Shown here: piece by piece, positions 42,049-50,978 of the stretch
Layout of the letters: each line of letters opens with the position of its first letter
Position numbering within the stretch: the stretch's first letter is position 1
NCBI GenBank assembly: GCA_900759015.1
Contig: CAAEUE010000005.1
Coordinates: forward strand, 62,001-126,000
Source: Clostridia bacterium
GTDB lineage: Bacteria; Bacillota; Clostridia; TANB77; CAG-508
Length of the DNA stretch: 64,000 nucleotides
Direction: 5' to 3'
Made by a program: the position numbers and the translations under genes
Notes under the pieces: generated by a model
What the model was told of the DNA's origin: nothing
Database searches by the model: none
What the model saw: only the letters and a program-made list of their open reading frames with translations

Positions 42049-43911
42049 ATGAGTGAAATTGAAAGTATAAAACTACCAGAGGATTTAAAAAAGCTTAATA
42101 TAAAAGAAAAAGAAGAGTTATCAGCAGAAATAAGAAAAGAAATACTAAATGTCGTGTCTAACAATGGTGGACATTTAGCCTCAAATTTAGGAGTTGTAGA
42201 ACTTACAATAGCACTACATTCGGTGTTTAATGCACCTAAAGATAAAATAGTTTGGGATGTAGGGCATCAGACATATGTTCATAAAATTCTTACTGGTAGA
42301 AAAGATAAAATGAATTCTTTAAGAAAAAAGAATGGAATAGCTGGTTTCCCAAAGAGGGAAGAGTCAGAATATGATACATTTAATACAGGACATAGTAGCA
42401 CCTCTATTTCTGCAGCGATAGGAATGGCAAGAGCAAGAGATATTAGAAAAGAGAATTATCAAGTTATTGCAGTTATAGGAGATGGTGCTTTAACAGGTGG
42501 AATGGCATTAGAAGCTTTAAATGATGGGGGAAGTTCCAAAACCAATTTTATAATTGTCTTAAATGATAATGAAATGAGTATTTCTAAAAATGTCGGAGGA
42601 ATATCTAATTTCTTAAGTAAAATAAGAAGCAAGAGATTTTATAAAAAATCAAATAATATAATTAAAAAAGGCGTTTCAAAAATTCCTTGGCTTGGTAATA
42701 AAATAATAAAGTTAGTACAAGATTTAAAATATAGTATTAAAAAGATTTTTATATCAAATATGTTTTTCGAAGATATGGGATATACATATTTAGGACCAGT
42801 TGATGGACATAATATAGAAAAACTAGAAAATATTTTAAAAATCGCTAAGAATATTGATGGACCTAAATTAATTCATGTTATTACTAAAAAAGGAAAAGGA
42901 TATGAGCCAGCCGAAAAAAATCCTGATAAATTCCATTCAACAGGGCCATTTGAAATAGAAACTGGAAAATCTAAAAAAGCTAAGTCAAAAGATTACTCAA
43001 AAGTTTTTGGTGATAAATTAGTAAGCTTGGCAGAAAAAAATAAAAAGATTGTAGCTATAACAGCATCTATGAAAGATGGAACAGGGTTAAAAGATTTTGC
43101 AGAAAAATTTAAAGATAGATTTTTTGATGTAGGAATAGCAGAAGGACATGCAATAGGTATGGCCGCAGGAATGGCAACAAATGGAATTATTCCAGTTGTC
43201 CCAATATATGCATCGTTTTATCAACGTGGATATGATCAAGTTATACATGATGTGTGTATGCAAAATTTGCATGTGGTTTTGTGTTCAGATAGAGCTGGAA
43301 TTGTAGGTGCAGATGGTGAGACACATCAAGGAATTTTAGATTTATCATTTTTTAATATAGTTCCAAATTTGGTTATTATGGCACCAAAAAACTTTAAAGA
43401 ATTAGAAGATATGTTAGAGTTTGCTATAGATTATAATGGACCAATTTATATAAGATATCCACGTGGTGGAGAAGAAAGTACAAAGATAGATAAAGAAGAA
43501 AAAATTGAACTAGGTAAAGCTGAAAAATTATCAGAAGGAAATGATTATACTATAGTTGCGATAGGCAAGATGGTTCAAAGAGCATACGAAATTTCAAGCA
43601 TCCTAAAAAAAGAAGGGATAGGAGTTGGGGTAATAAATGTAAGATTTTTAAAACCTTTTGACGAAGAAAATATTATTAAATGGATAGGAAATTCGAAAGT
43701 TATAACAATTGAAGACAATATTATAAAAGGTGGATTAGGAAGTACTGTATTAGAGGCTCTAAAGAAATACCATAAAACAAATGAATTAAAAATGCTGGGA
43801 TATCCAGATGAATTTATAAAACAAGGTACAGTAGATGAAATAGAAAAAGATTATAAACTAGATGTAGAAAGTATTTTAGATATGATTAGAAAATGGAGTA
43901 ATTATGAATAA
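42049..43911 (+). CDS. dxs: 1-deoxy-D-xylulose-5-phosphate synthase
   Basis: The 620-residue thiamine-diphosphate enzyme condenses pyruvate with glyceraldehyde 3-phosphate, the first step of the MEP isoprenoid pathway. Motifs: GHQTYVHKILTGR, GDGALTGGMALEALN (TPP binding, followed by LNDNEMSIS), DRAGIVGADGETHQG and a C-terminal transketolase domain with GGLGSTVLEAL. GGAG lies before the ATG. Its isoprenoid product is needed by UppS at 20.8 kb. The 3' end overlaps the YlmH-like gene by 8 bases. Confidence 0.96.
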   Translation: MSEIESIKLPEDLKKLNIKEKEELSAEIRKEILNVVSNNGGHLASNLGVVELTIALHSVFNAPKDKIVWDVGHQTYVHKILTGRKDKMNSLRKKNGIAGFPKREESEYDTFNTGHSSTSISAAIGMARARDIRKENYQVIAVIGDGALTGGMALEALNDGGSSKTNFIIVLNDNEMSISKNVGGISNFLSKIRSKRFYKKSNNIIKKGVSKIPWLGNKIIKLVQDLKYSIKKIFISNMFFEDMGYTYLGPVDGHNIEKLENILKIAKNIDGPKLIHVITKKGKGYEPAEKNPDKFHSTGPFEIETGKSKKAKSKDYSKVFGDKLVSLAEKNKKIVAITASMKDGTGLKDFAEKFKDRFFDVGIAEGHAIGMAAGMATNGIIPVVPIYASFYQRGYDQVIHDVCMQNLHVVLCSDRAGIVGADGETHQGILDLSFFNIVPNLVIMAPKNFKELEDMLEFAIDYNGPIYIRYPRGGEESTKIDKEEKIELGKAEKLSEGNDYTIVAIGKMVQRAYEISSILKKEGIGVGVINVRFLKPFDEENIIKWIGNSKVITIEDNIIKGGLGSTVLEALKKYHKTNELKMLGYPDEFIKQGTVDEIEKDYKLDVESILDMIRKWSNYE

Positions 43912-44704
43912 AAAAGAATTATTAGAGGGGCATAATAAAGAAGAACAAATACTTATTTCAAAAATGATGGATAAGATGGAAGAAGCAAAGCAAAAAAACA
44001 AAATAACTAATACAGATTTTTTAGATGGATATCAAATAAGAATATGTACAGAAATTTTAAATAAAGCTAAATTTAATAATTATATTTTCTTTGGTGGATA
44101 TGAAGAAGCAGAAAGAAAAATTATAGTATTTTATCCAGATAAGTTTAAATTTATTATAGAGGATAAAAAATATATGAATAATTTATGTGCAATAAGAATA
44201 AGTTTACCTAATGAATTATATGGTGCATATACGCATAAAAATTATTTAGGAATGATAATGAAATTAGGAGTTGTACGAGAAAAGGTTGGCGATATTTTAG
44301 TTAGAGAAAGTGGAGCAGATGTAATCGTAATGCCAGAGATTGTTAAATATTTATTAACTAATTTAAGTGAGCTTAAAAGGTTAAGAAAAGCGGACATAAA
44401 AAAGATACCAATTACCGAATTAGAAAAAGTAGAAATAAAAACAAAAGAATATAATATAATTGTTTCTGCATTAAGACTAGACAACATAATAGCTGAACTT
44501 GCTAAAACTTCTAGAATGCAAGCAAAAGAGCTGATAAACCAAGAGCGAGTATTTGTAAATTTTAAAAACGAAATAAAACAGACAAAGCTACTAAATGAAG
44601 GTGATTTAATATCAATTAGAGGTAAAGGAAGATTTAAAATTAGCGAAATTATAGGGAATACTCAAAAGGGTAGATATATATTGAAAATAGAAAAATATGT
44701 ATAA
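43904..44704 (+). CDS. YlmH-like S4-domain RNA-binding protein
   Basis: The 266-residue protein has an N-terminal RRM-like half (FFGGYEEAERKIIVFYPD, then AIRISLPNELYGAYTHKNYLGMIMKLGVVREKVGDILV) typical of YlmH, and a C-terminal S4 domain (~180-245) with LRLDNIIAELAKTSRMQAKELI. YlmH binds 50S-related RNA and has been linked to ribosome rescue and cell-division clusters in Bacillota. Here it overlaps dxs instead of lying near ftsZ or divIVA; dxs is often followed by tlyA, also an S4 protein. A terminator follows. Confidence 0.8.
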   Translation: MNKKELLEGHNKEEQILISKMMDKMEEAKQKNKITNTDFLDGYQIRICTEILNKAKFNNYIFFGGYEEAERKIIVFYPDKFKFIIEDKKYMNNLCAIRISLPNELYGAYTHKNYLGMIMKLGVVREKVGDILVRESGADVIVMPEIVKYLLTNLSELKRLRKADIKKIPITELEKVEIKTKEYNIIVSALRLDNIIAELAKTSRMQAKELINQERVFVNFKNEIKQTKLLNEGDLISIRGKGRFKISEIIGNTQKGRYILKIEKYV

Positions 44705-44720
44705 AATGTAAAGAATTGAG

Positions 44721-44749
44721 AAAGAATACTTGAAAAGTATTCTTTTTTG
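44721..44749 (+). terminator. Terminator after the dxs/YlmH operon
   Basis: AAAGAATACTT (44721-44731) pairs with AAGTATTCTTT (44735-44745), loop GAA, followed by TTTTG. Confidence 0.85.
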
Positions 44750-44826
44750 TTATAGAATGACTATGATCAATTAGTAGGTCAAATTTTTACATGCCTATAA
44801 GGCAAAAAAGAAATGGAGGAATTATA

Positions 44827-45840
44827 ATGTCAATTAAAGTAGGTTTTAACGGATTTGGAAGAATTGGAAAATTAGCATTCCAAGCAGCTTTAGAGAAAGG
44901 TGATGCAGTAGATATCGTTGCTATAAACGATCCTTTTATAACTGCAGACTACATGGCATATATGGTAAAATATGACACAATGCATGGAAGATTTAATGGA
45001 ACAATTGAATCAAAAGAAAATGTTTTAGTAGTAAATGGAAAAGAAATAAAAGTATATAATGAAATGGATCCTCACAATGTACCATGGGGAGAATTAGGAG
45101 TAGAATATGTATTCGAATGTTCAGGAGTATTTACAACAATGGAAAAAGCACAAGCACACTTAGATGCTGGAGCTAAAAAAGTTGTTATAAGTGCACCTTC
45201 AAAAGATGCTCCAATGTTTGTTATGGGTGTTAACAACGAAACATATGATCCAAGTATGAACATTGTTTCTAACGCATCTTGTACAACAAACTGTTTAGCA
45301 CCACTTGCTAAAGTAATTCATGACAATTTTGGAATTAAAGATGGTTTAATGTCAACAGTACATTCAACAACTGCAACACAAAAAACAGTTGATGGAGCTT
45401 CTAAAAAAGATTGGAGAGGTGGACGTGCTGCTTCTGGAAATATTATTCCATCATCAACAGGTGCTGCAAAAGCAGTTGGAAAAGTTATACCATCATTAAA
45501 TGGAAAATTAACAGGTATGTCTTTCAGAGTTCCAACATTAGATGTTTCTGTAGTTGATTTAACATGTAACTTAGAAAAACCAGCAACATATGAAGAAATA
45601 TGTGCTGCAGTTAAAAAAGCTTCAGAAAACGAATTAAAAGGAATTCTAGAATATACAGATGAACCAGTAGTATCTTCAGATTTCTTAGGAGATCCACATA
45701 CATCTATATTCGATGCAGCTGCTGGTATCCAATTAACAGATACATTTGTAAAATTAGTTGCATGGTATGATAATGAATGGGGATATTCTCATAAATTAGT
45801 AGATTTAGCTTGCTATATGTCAACAAAAGACAATATGTAA
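44827..45840 (+). CDS. gap: Glyceraldehyde-3-phosphate dehydrogenase
   Basis: The 337-residue enzyme oxidises glyceraldehyde 3-phosphate with NAD to 1,3-bisphosphoglycerate. It has the Rossmann start VGFNGFGRIGKLAF, the catalytic-cysteine motif SNASCTTNCLAP and WYDNEWGYS near the C-terminus. ATG 44827 is chosen, since GGAGG lies 6 bases upstream; an upstream ATG at 44791 is poorly supported. It heads the triose-phase glycolysis cluster gap-pgk-nudix-tpiA-gpmI-...-eno. Confidence 0.97.
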   Translation: MSIKVGFNGFGRIGKLAFQAALEKGDAVDIVAINDPFITADYMAYMVKYDTMHGRFNGTIESKENVLVVNGKEIKVYNEMDPHNVPWGELGVEYVFECSGVFTTMEKAQAHLDAGAKKVVISAPSKDAPMFVMGVNNETYDPSMNIVSNASCTTNCLAPLAKVIHDNFGIKDGLMSTVHSTTATQKTVDGASKKDWRGGRAASGNIIPSSTGAAKAVGKVIPSLNGKLTGMSFRVPTLDVSVVDLTCNLEKPATYEEICAAVKKASENELKGILEYTDEPVVSSDFLGDPHTSIFDAAAGIQLTDTFVKLVAWYDNEWGYSHKLVDLACYMSTKDNM

Positions 45841-45852
45841 TTAATTAAGATT

Positions 45853-45887
45853 TTTTAGAGGTTGCTTTTTAAAGTAACCTCTAAAAG
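45853..45887. repeat. Hairpin after gap
   Basis: TTTTAGAGGTTGCTT pairs with AAGTAACCTCTAAAA, a near-perfect 15-bp stem with loop TTTA. There is no T-tract on the plus strand after it, so it is likelier an mRNA stabiliser or partial terminator than a full stop before the pgk leader. Confidence 0.55.
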
Positions 45888-45913
45888 TCTAATATATTAT
45901 GGGCAAGATAATG

Positions 45914-46064
45914 TAATTGTAAAGGTTACATATGTGCCTAAAAAGGACATATATGCAACCTTTACAATTAATCCACCATCGGAATCTCTGATTTCGTTTG
46001 GTGGGATATATGCGTAAGTTAATCCGCTGATGAAAGCTTTGATTTGGTAAAGCGGAATATATGC
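45914..46064 (+). promoter_or_regulatory. Candidate structured RNA leader of pgk (three-hairpin array)
   Basis: Three hairpins in a row each carry ATATATGC at the 3' edge (45949-45956, 46006-46013, 46057-46064). Hairpin 1 has a perfect 14-bp outer stem (45914-45927 with 45957-45970) enclosing ATATGT..ACATAT. Hairpins 2 and 3 are copies of a 51-base unit: TTAATCC, a variable stem, TGATTT and ATATATGC are shared, and the closing stems CCACC/GGTGG and CCGCT/AGCGG differ by compensating changes. It lies 48 bases upstream of pgk. It does not match a riboswitch class I recognise. Confidence 0.55.
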
Positions 46065-46111
46065 ATGTGCTTGTCATAAAAGTTTTATTAAATAAAAGGA
46101 GTGAATTTTTT

Positions 46112-47296
46112 ATGAGTAAAAAAACAGTTAGAGATATTGACTTAAAAGGAAAAAAAGTAATCGAAAGATGTGATTTTAATGTACCATTATTAGAGGATGG
46201 AACAATAAGAGATAACACAAGAATCGTAGCAGCATTACCAACAATCAAATATTTATTAGAACAAAATTGTGCAGTAATCTTATGTTCTCATTTAGGAAGA
46301 CCAAAGGGACAAGTTGTTCCAGAAATGTCTTTAGCACCAGTTGCAAAAGAATTATCAAAATTATTAGGACAAGAAGTAAAACTTGCAAAAGATGTAGTTG
46401 GTGACGATGCTCAAAAATTAGCTAAAGAATTAAAACCAGGTGAAGTAATGTTACTAGAAAATGTAAGATTTGAACCAGGTGAAGAAAAGAATGATCCAGA
46501 ATTAGCTAAGAAATTTGCAGATATGGCAGAAGTATTTGTAAATGATGCATTTGGTACAGCTCACAGAGCACATGCCTCAACAGCAGGTATAGCTGATTAT
46601 TTACCAGCAGTAAGCGGATTCTTAATCGAAAAAGAATTAAAATTCTTAGGAGATGCAATAAACAATCCAAAAAGACCATTTGTAGCTATTTTAGGAGGAA
46701 AGAAAGTTTCTGATAAAATAGGTGTAATTGACAGTTTATTAGAAAAAGTAGATACATTAATGATTGGTGGAGCAATGGCATACACATTCTTCAGATCAAT
46801 GGGATATACAGTAGGAAATTCTATTTGTGAAGAAGATAAATTAGATTTAGCACAAAACTTATTAAAGAAAGCAGAAGAAAAAGGTGTTAAATTCATGCTT
46901 CCAGTAGATACAAAAGTTGGAAAAGAATTTAAAGAAGATACAGAAAGCAAAGTAGTAAGCTATAAAGAAATTCCAGACGGATGGGAAGGATTCGATATTG
47001 GTACAGAAACAATAAAAATGTACACAGACGAATTAAAAAATGCAGCAACAGTATTATGGAATGGACCAGTAGGTTTATTTGAATTTGATCAATTTGCTGT
47101 AGGAACAAATGCCATAGCTAATACTTTAGCAGAAATCGATGCTGTTACAGTAATTGGTGGTGGAGATTCAGCTGCAGCTATAAAGAAAGCTGGACTTTCT
47201 GATAAAATGACACATATTTCTACAGGTGGAGGAGCTTCACTAGAATTTATAGAAGGAAAGAAATTACCAGGAATAGAATGTTTAATGGATAAATAA
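46112..47296 (+). CDS. pgk: Phosphoglycerate kinase
   Basis: The 394-residue two-domain kinase makes ATP from 1,3-bisphosphoglycerate. Motifs: RCDFNVPL, LCSHLGRPKG, LLENVRF, VNDAFGTAHRAHAST, LGGKKVSDKIGV and GGGDSAAAIKK. ATG 46112 is chosen since AAAGGAGTG lies before it; an in-frame ATG at 46061 would lie within hairpin 3 of the leader. The leader between gap and pgk is 270 bases and structured, so pgk may be separately regulated within the cluster. Confidence 0.97.
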   Translation: MSKKTVRDIDLKGKKVIERCDFNVPLLEDGTIRDNTRIVAALPTIKYLLEQNCAVILCSHLGRPKGQVVPEMSLAPVAKELSKLLGQEVKLAKDVVGDDAQKLAKELKPGEVMLLENVRFEPGEEKNDPELAKKFADMAEVFVNDAFGTAHRAHASTAGIADYLPAVSGFLIEKELKFLGDAINNPKRPFVAILGGKKVSDKIGVIDSLLEKVDTLMIGGAMAYTFFRSMGYTVGNSICEEDKLDLAQNLLKKAEEKGVKFMLPVDTKVGKEFKEDTESKVVSYKEIPDGWEGFDIGTETIKMYTDELKNAATVLWNGPVGLFEFDQFAVGTNAIANTLAEIDAVTVIGGGDSAAAIKKAGLSDKMTHISTGGGASLEFIEGKKLPGIECLMDK

Positions 47297-47325
47297 AACT
47301 AAATCTTCTGAATAGAGGAGTATCT

Positions 47326-47859
47326 ATGGAATTATTAGATGTAGTAGACGAAAATAATAATTTAACAGGAATACAAGAAAATAAAGATATAATTCATGAA
47401 AAAGGGTTATTACACAGGGAGATAGCTGTTTTTATCCAAAATGAAAAAGGTGAGTTTTTAATTCAAAAAAGGTCTGCAAATAAAAAGCAAGCACCTAATA
47501 AATGGTGCTTGACAACAGGCCATGTAGAGTTAGGAGAAGAATATGATAAAGCAGCAATAAGAGAAGTAAAAGAAGAGCTTGGAATAGAAATAAAAGAAGA
47601 AGAATTAACACCTTTAGGAATATTTAAGCAAAGTGTTAAAAGTGGTAAGGCGATAAATAACAGTTTTATGAAGTATTATTTTTATAAAACTAATAAAAAG
47701 GTAGAAGATTATACAATACAATTAGAAGAATTAAGTGAAATAAAGTATATATCTTTTAATGAAATAGTACGTGTAATAAATGAAAAAGACGAAAATTATG
47801 TTTTTGCTAATAAAGAAATTATGCAAGATATATTAAAATTGTTAAAAGCATATAAATGA
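47326..47859 (+). CDS. Nudix hydrolase (IDI-like subfamily)
   Basis: The 177-residue protein has a complete Nudix box, GHVELGEE..AAIREVKEELGI (about residues 66-88), preceded by LIQKRSANKKQAPNKW as in the isopentenyl-diphosphate-isomerase-like Nudix branch. These enzymes hydrolyse nucleoside diphosphate linked compounds; the substrate cannot be inferred. It is not expected to be IDI, because the organism encodes dxs (MEP route) and the IDI-specific Cys/Glu residues are not evident. It lies in the glycolysis operon between pgk (29 bases) and tpiA (30 bases). GAGGAG precedes the ATG. Confidence 0.85.
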   Translation: MELLDVVDENNNLTGIQENKDIIHEKGLLHREIAVFIQNEKGEFLIQKRSANKKQAPNKWCLTTGHVELGEEYDKAAIREVKEELGIEIKEEELTPLGIFKQSVKSGKAINNSFMKYYFYKTNKKVEDYTIQLEELSEIKYISFNEIVRVINEKDENYVFANKEIMQDILKLLKAYK

Positions 47860-47889
47860 ATTATATCTAATTGAGAGGAGAGAAAATTT

Positions 47890-48642
47890 ATGCGTAGAAA
47901 AGTAATTGCTGGTAACTGGAAAATGAATATGCTTCCAAATGAAGCAATATCATGTGTAGACGAATTAGCAAAATTAGTAAAAGATACAGAAAACGAAGTT
48001 ATTTTATGTGTTCCATATACAGATTTATTTTATGCTATTTTAACTGCACAAAATACAAATATAAAAATAGGAGCACAAAATATGCACTTTGAAGAAAAAG
48101 GAGCATATACAGGTGAAGTTTCTGGCCCAATGCTTAAATCAATTGGTGTAGAATATGTTATTATAGGACATTCAGAAAGAAGACAATATTTTGCAGAAAC
48201 AGATGAAACTGTAAATAAAAAAGTAAAAGCAGCACATAAATATGGATTAAAACCAATAGTATGTGTTGGGGAAACTCTAGAGCAAAAAGAAGCTGGAGAA
48301 ACAACTAATGTAATAACAACACAGACAAAATTAGCATTAGAAGGACTTACTAAAGAACAAGTAGAAGGAACAATAATAGCATATGAACCAATTTGGGCTA
48401 TAGGAACAGGAAAAACAGCAACATCAGAAGATGCTAACAACTCTATAAAAGAAATTAGAAAAGAGATAGCAAAAAATTATGGACAAGAAGTAGCAGATAG
48501 GGTTATAATACAATATGGCGGAAGCGTTAAGTCAGGAAATGCAAAAGAACTATTTACAACATCAGATATTGATGGTGGATTAGTTGGTGGAGCAAGCCTA
48601 AAAGCTGACGAATTCGCTAAAATAGTAAATTTTGATAAGTAA
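47890..48642 (+). CDS. tpiA: Triosephosphate isomerase
   Basis: The 250-residue TIM-barrel enzyme interconverts dihydroxyacetone phosphate and glyceraldehyde 3-phosphate. Catalytic residues are in AGNWKMNM (Lys), GHSERRQYF (His) and YEPIWAIGTGKTAT (Glu), and the phosphate loop is YGGSVKSGNA. AGGAGAG precedes the ATG. It is followed after 16 bases by gpmI. Confidence 0.97.
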   Translation: MRRKVIAGNWKMNMLPNEAISCVDELAKLVKDTENEVILCVPYTDLFYAILTAQNTNIKIGAQNMHFEEKGAYTGEVSGPMLKSIGVEYVIIGHSERRQYFAETDETVNKKVKAAHKYGLKPIVCVGETLEQKEAGETTNVITTQTKLALEGLTKEQVEGTIIAYEPIWAIGTGKTATSEDANNSIKEIRKEIAKNYGQEVADRVIIQYGGSVKSGNAKELFTTSDIDGGLVGGASLKADEFAKIVNFDK

Positions 48643-48658
48643 GGATGGTAAAAAAAGT

Positions 48659-50191
48659 ATGAAAGATAAGCTAACAATGCTAATGATATTAGATGGATTT
48701 GGCGAAAACAGTAATAAAGACGGAAATGCTGTTGAGCTTGCAAATACACCTAATATAGATAGACTAATGAAAATATGGCCAACAACAGATATTCATGCGA
48801 GTGAACTAAGTGTAGGACTTCCAGAAGGACAAATGGGAAATTCTGAAGTAGGTCACACAAACATAGGTGCTGGTAGAATAGTTTATCAAGAATTAACTAA
48901 AATTACTAAATCAATAGAAGATGGTGACTTTTTCACAATACCAGAACTAGTAGAAGCAATAGAAAATTGTAAGAAAAACAACTCAAAATTGCATATACTA
49001 GGACTTGTATCAGATGGAGGAGTTCATAGCCATATTCGTCATTTATTTGCAATTTTAGAATTAGCAAAAAGAAAAGACTTCGAAAATGTATATGTACACT
49101 GTTTTACAGATGGTAGGGATACAGCTCCAACATCTGGAGAAAGTTATATTGCACAATTAGAAGAAAAAATGAAAGAAAAAGGTGTAGGGAAAATTGCTAC
49201 TATTTCTGGTAGATTCTATGCTATGGATAGGGATAAAAGATGGAATAGAATTCAAAAAGCATATGATGCAATGGTAAATGGAAATGGTATAAAAGCAACA
49301 AGTGCAATAGCTGCAGTAGAGAGTTCATACCAAAAAGAAGTTTTTGATGAATTTATAGAACCAACAGTTATTTGCAATGGAGATACACCTGTTGCAACAA
49401 TAGAAGATAAGGATTCTGTTATATTCTTTAACTTTAGACCAGATAGAGCAAGAGAGATAACAAGAACATTAGTAGATCCAGATTTTAATGAATTTGAAAC
49501 AAAGAAAATGAATTTAGATTATGTTTGCTTTACACAATACGACGAAACAATGCCAAATGTAAAAGTTGCATTTAAACCAGAAAGATTAGTAAATACATTT
49601 GGAGAATATGTAAGCAAACAAGGTTTAAATCAATTAAGAATTGCAGAAACAGAAAAATATGCACATGTTACATTTTTCTTTAATGGTGGAGAAGAAAAAC
49701 AATATCCAGGAGAAGATAGGATATTAGTTCCTTCACCAAAAGTAGAAACATATGATATGAAACCAGAAATGAGTGCAATAGAAGTTACAGACAAAGTTGT
49801 TGATGCGATAAACTCTAAAAAATATGATACAATCATTTTAAATTATGCAAATCCAGATATGGTAGGACACACAGGAAATCTAGATGCTGCTATAAAAGCA
49901 ATAGAAACAATAGATACTTGTGTAAAAAGAGTAGTTGATGCGGTAGAAGCACAAAATGGAGTATTAATAATTACTGCAGACCATGGTAATGCAGAACAAA
50001 TGATAGATTATAAAACAGGAGAGCCACATACTGCTCATACAACAAATTTAGTTCCATTAATTTTAGTTGGAATGAAAGATGTAAAATTAAAAGAAGGAAA
50101 ATTAGCAGATCTAGCACCAACAATGTTAGAAATTATGGGACTAGAAAAGCCAGCTGAAATGACTGGAGAAAGTTTAATTGTAAAAGAATAA
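48659..50191 (+). CDS. gpmI: 2,3-bisphosphoglycerate-independent phosphoglycerate mutase
   Basis: The 510-residue alkaline-phosphatase-superfamily enzyme moves phosphate between C3 and C2 of glycerate using two Mn ions. The phosphorylated serine lies in GQMGNSEVGHTNIGAGR; metal ligands are in LMILDGFG, VDAVEAQNGVLIITADHGNAEQ and TAHTTNLVP. ATG 48659 is chosen with AAGGATGG upstream, just after tpiA. The cluster therefore uses the cofactor-independent mutase, common in Clostridia. Confidence 0.96.
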   Translation: MKDKLTMLMILDGFGENSNKDGNAVELANTPNIDRLMKIWPTTDIHASELSVGLPEGQMGNSEVGHTNIGAGRIVYQELTKITKSIEDGDFFTIPELVEAIENCKKNNSKLHILGLVSDGGVHSHIRHLFAILELAKRKDFENVYVHCFTDGRDTAPTSGESYIAQLEEKMKEKGVGKIATISGRFYAMDRDKRWNRIQKAYDAMVNGNGIKATSAIAAVESSYQKEVFDEFIEPTVICNGDTPVATIEDKDSVIFFNFRPDRAREITRTLVDPDFNEFETKKMNLDYVCFTQYDETMPNVKVAFKPERLVNTFGEYVSKQGLNQLRIAETEKYAHVTFFFNGGEEKQYPGEDRILVPSPKVETYDMKPEMSAIEVTDKVVDAINSKKYDTIILNYANPDMVGHTGNLDAAIKAIETIDTCVKRVVDAVEAQNGVLIITADHGNAEQMIDYKTGEPHTAHTTNLVPLILVGMKDVKLKEGKLADLAPTMLEIMGLEKPAEMTGESLIVKE

Positions 50192-50219
50192 AATATGAAA
50201 ACTTATGGGGGGAAATACA

Positions 50220-50954
50220 GTGTCAACTTCGGCCAGGATGAAAGAACTATATAAAGAAATACAACATAGTCTATTTGACATGATACCAGAAAAATGGAAT
50301 AAGATATTTTTATATGCATCAGTAATAGATGGAAGAAATAGCTTAGAAACTGGAGAAATGTACTTTTATTATATTCCAAAGGGAATATTAAAAAGAGAGC
50401 CTGTTAATGTATATGAAGTACCAAATAAGTTTAACTTAGATGAAAATTCATACTTTAAGATGGCTGACGATTTGTATGGAATTATAAAAAAGTTAAGAAA
50501 AGAATATATAGCAATAAATGGAGCTTTATGGACCAATATTGTAATTTCGATAGCTGATTATACTTTTAAAGTAGAATATGGCTTTGAAAACTTGGCAACT
50601 TCCCCATATAGTAATTATGATAGACATTTAGTTTTTAGATATAAATATTTAAAAACAGGATTAAATTCTTATAGTAAAAGAGAAAAACAAATGGTTTTAG
50701 ATTATATAGATAAAGAAGAAAATTCTAATAGAAAGGTAGATGTATATGAAGAATCTTTATATGCAACACCTAATAAGAATTTAGTTAATTTTGAAAAAGA
50801 TGCGCCGACAAAATCCAGAAAAGAAGAAAGAATGGAAGAGCTTTACGAACTAGAAAAGGAAAGCGAATTTTGGCCACATGACAAAAAATATATAATTGTA
50901 GAAAGTAAACCAAAAAGTAAAAATCAAATTATAAATACCAAAAAAAGATACTAA
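50220..50954 (+). CDS. YezG/DUF600-like immunity-type protein (orphan)
   Basis: The 244-residue protein has an N-terminal domain (to ~170) with MKELYKEIQHSLFDMIPEKWNKIFLYASV, then GEMYFYYIP, a pattern of the YezG (DUF600) family that neutralises LXG/YeeF-type toxins in Bacillus. The C-terminal ~70 residues are charged and lower in complexity. No toxin gene is adjacent. The start is taken as GTG 50220 because GGGGGG (50207-50212) lies 7 bases upstream; ATG 50205 overlaps that site, and ATG 50238 would also be possible. It sits in the glycolysis series right after gpmI. Confidence 0.6.
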   Translation: MSTSARMKELYKEIQHSLFDMIPEKWNKIFLYASVIDGRNSLETGEMYFYYIPKGILKREPVNVYEVPNKFNLDENSYFKMADDLYGIIKKLRKEYIAINGALWTNIVISIADYTFKVEYGFENLATSPYSNYDRHLVFRYKYLKTGLNSYSKREKQMVLDYIDKEENSNRKVDVYEESLYATPNKNLVNFEKDAPTKSRKEERMEELYELEKESEFWPHDKKYIIVESKPKSKNQIINTKKRY

Positions 50955-50978
50955 TAAAAGGTGAAAGGAGAAATAGAA

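Noticed and set aside
45853..45887. Rho-independent terminator between gap and pgk
   Set aside because: The hairpin is strong but lacks a T-tract on the plus strand, so it was listed as a hairpin only.
47326..47859. Isopentenyl-diphosphate isomerase (type 1)
   Set aside because: The Nudix protein belongs to the IDI-like branch, but the IDI active-site pattern is not evident and the cell uses dxs.
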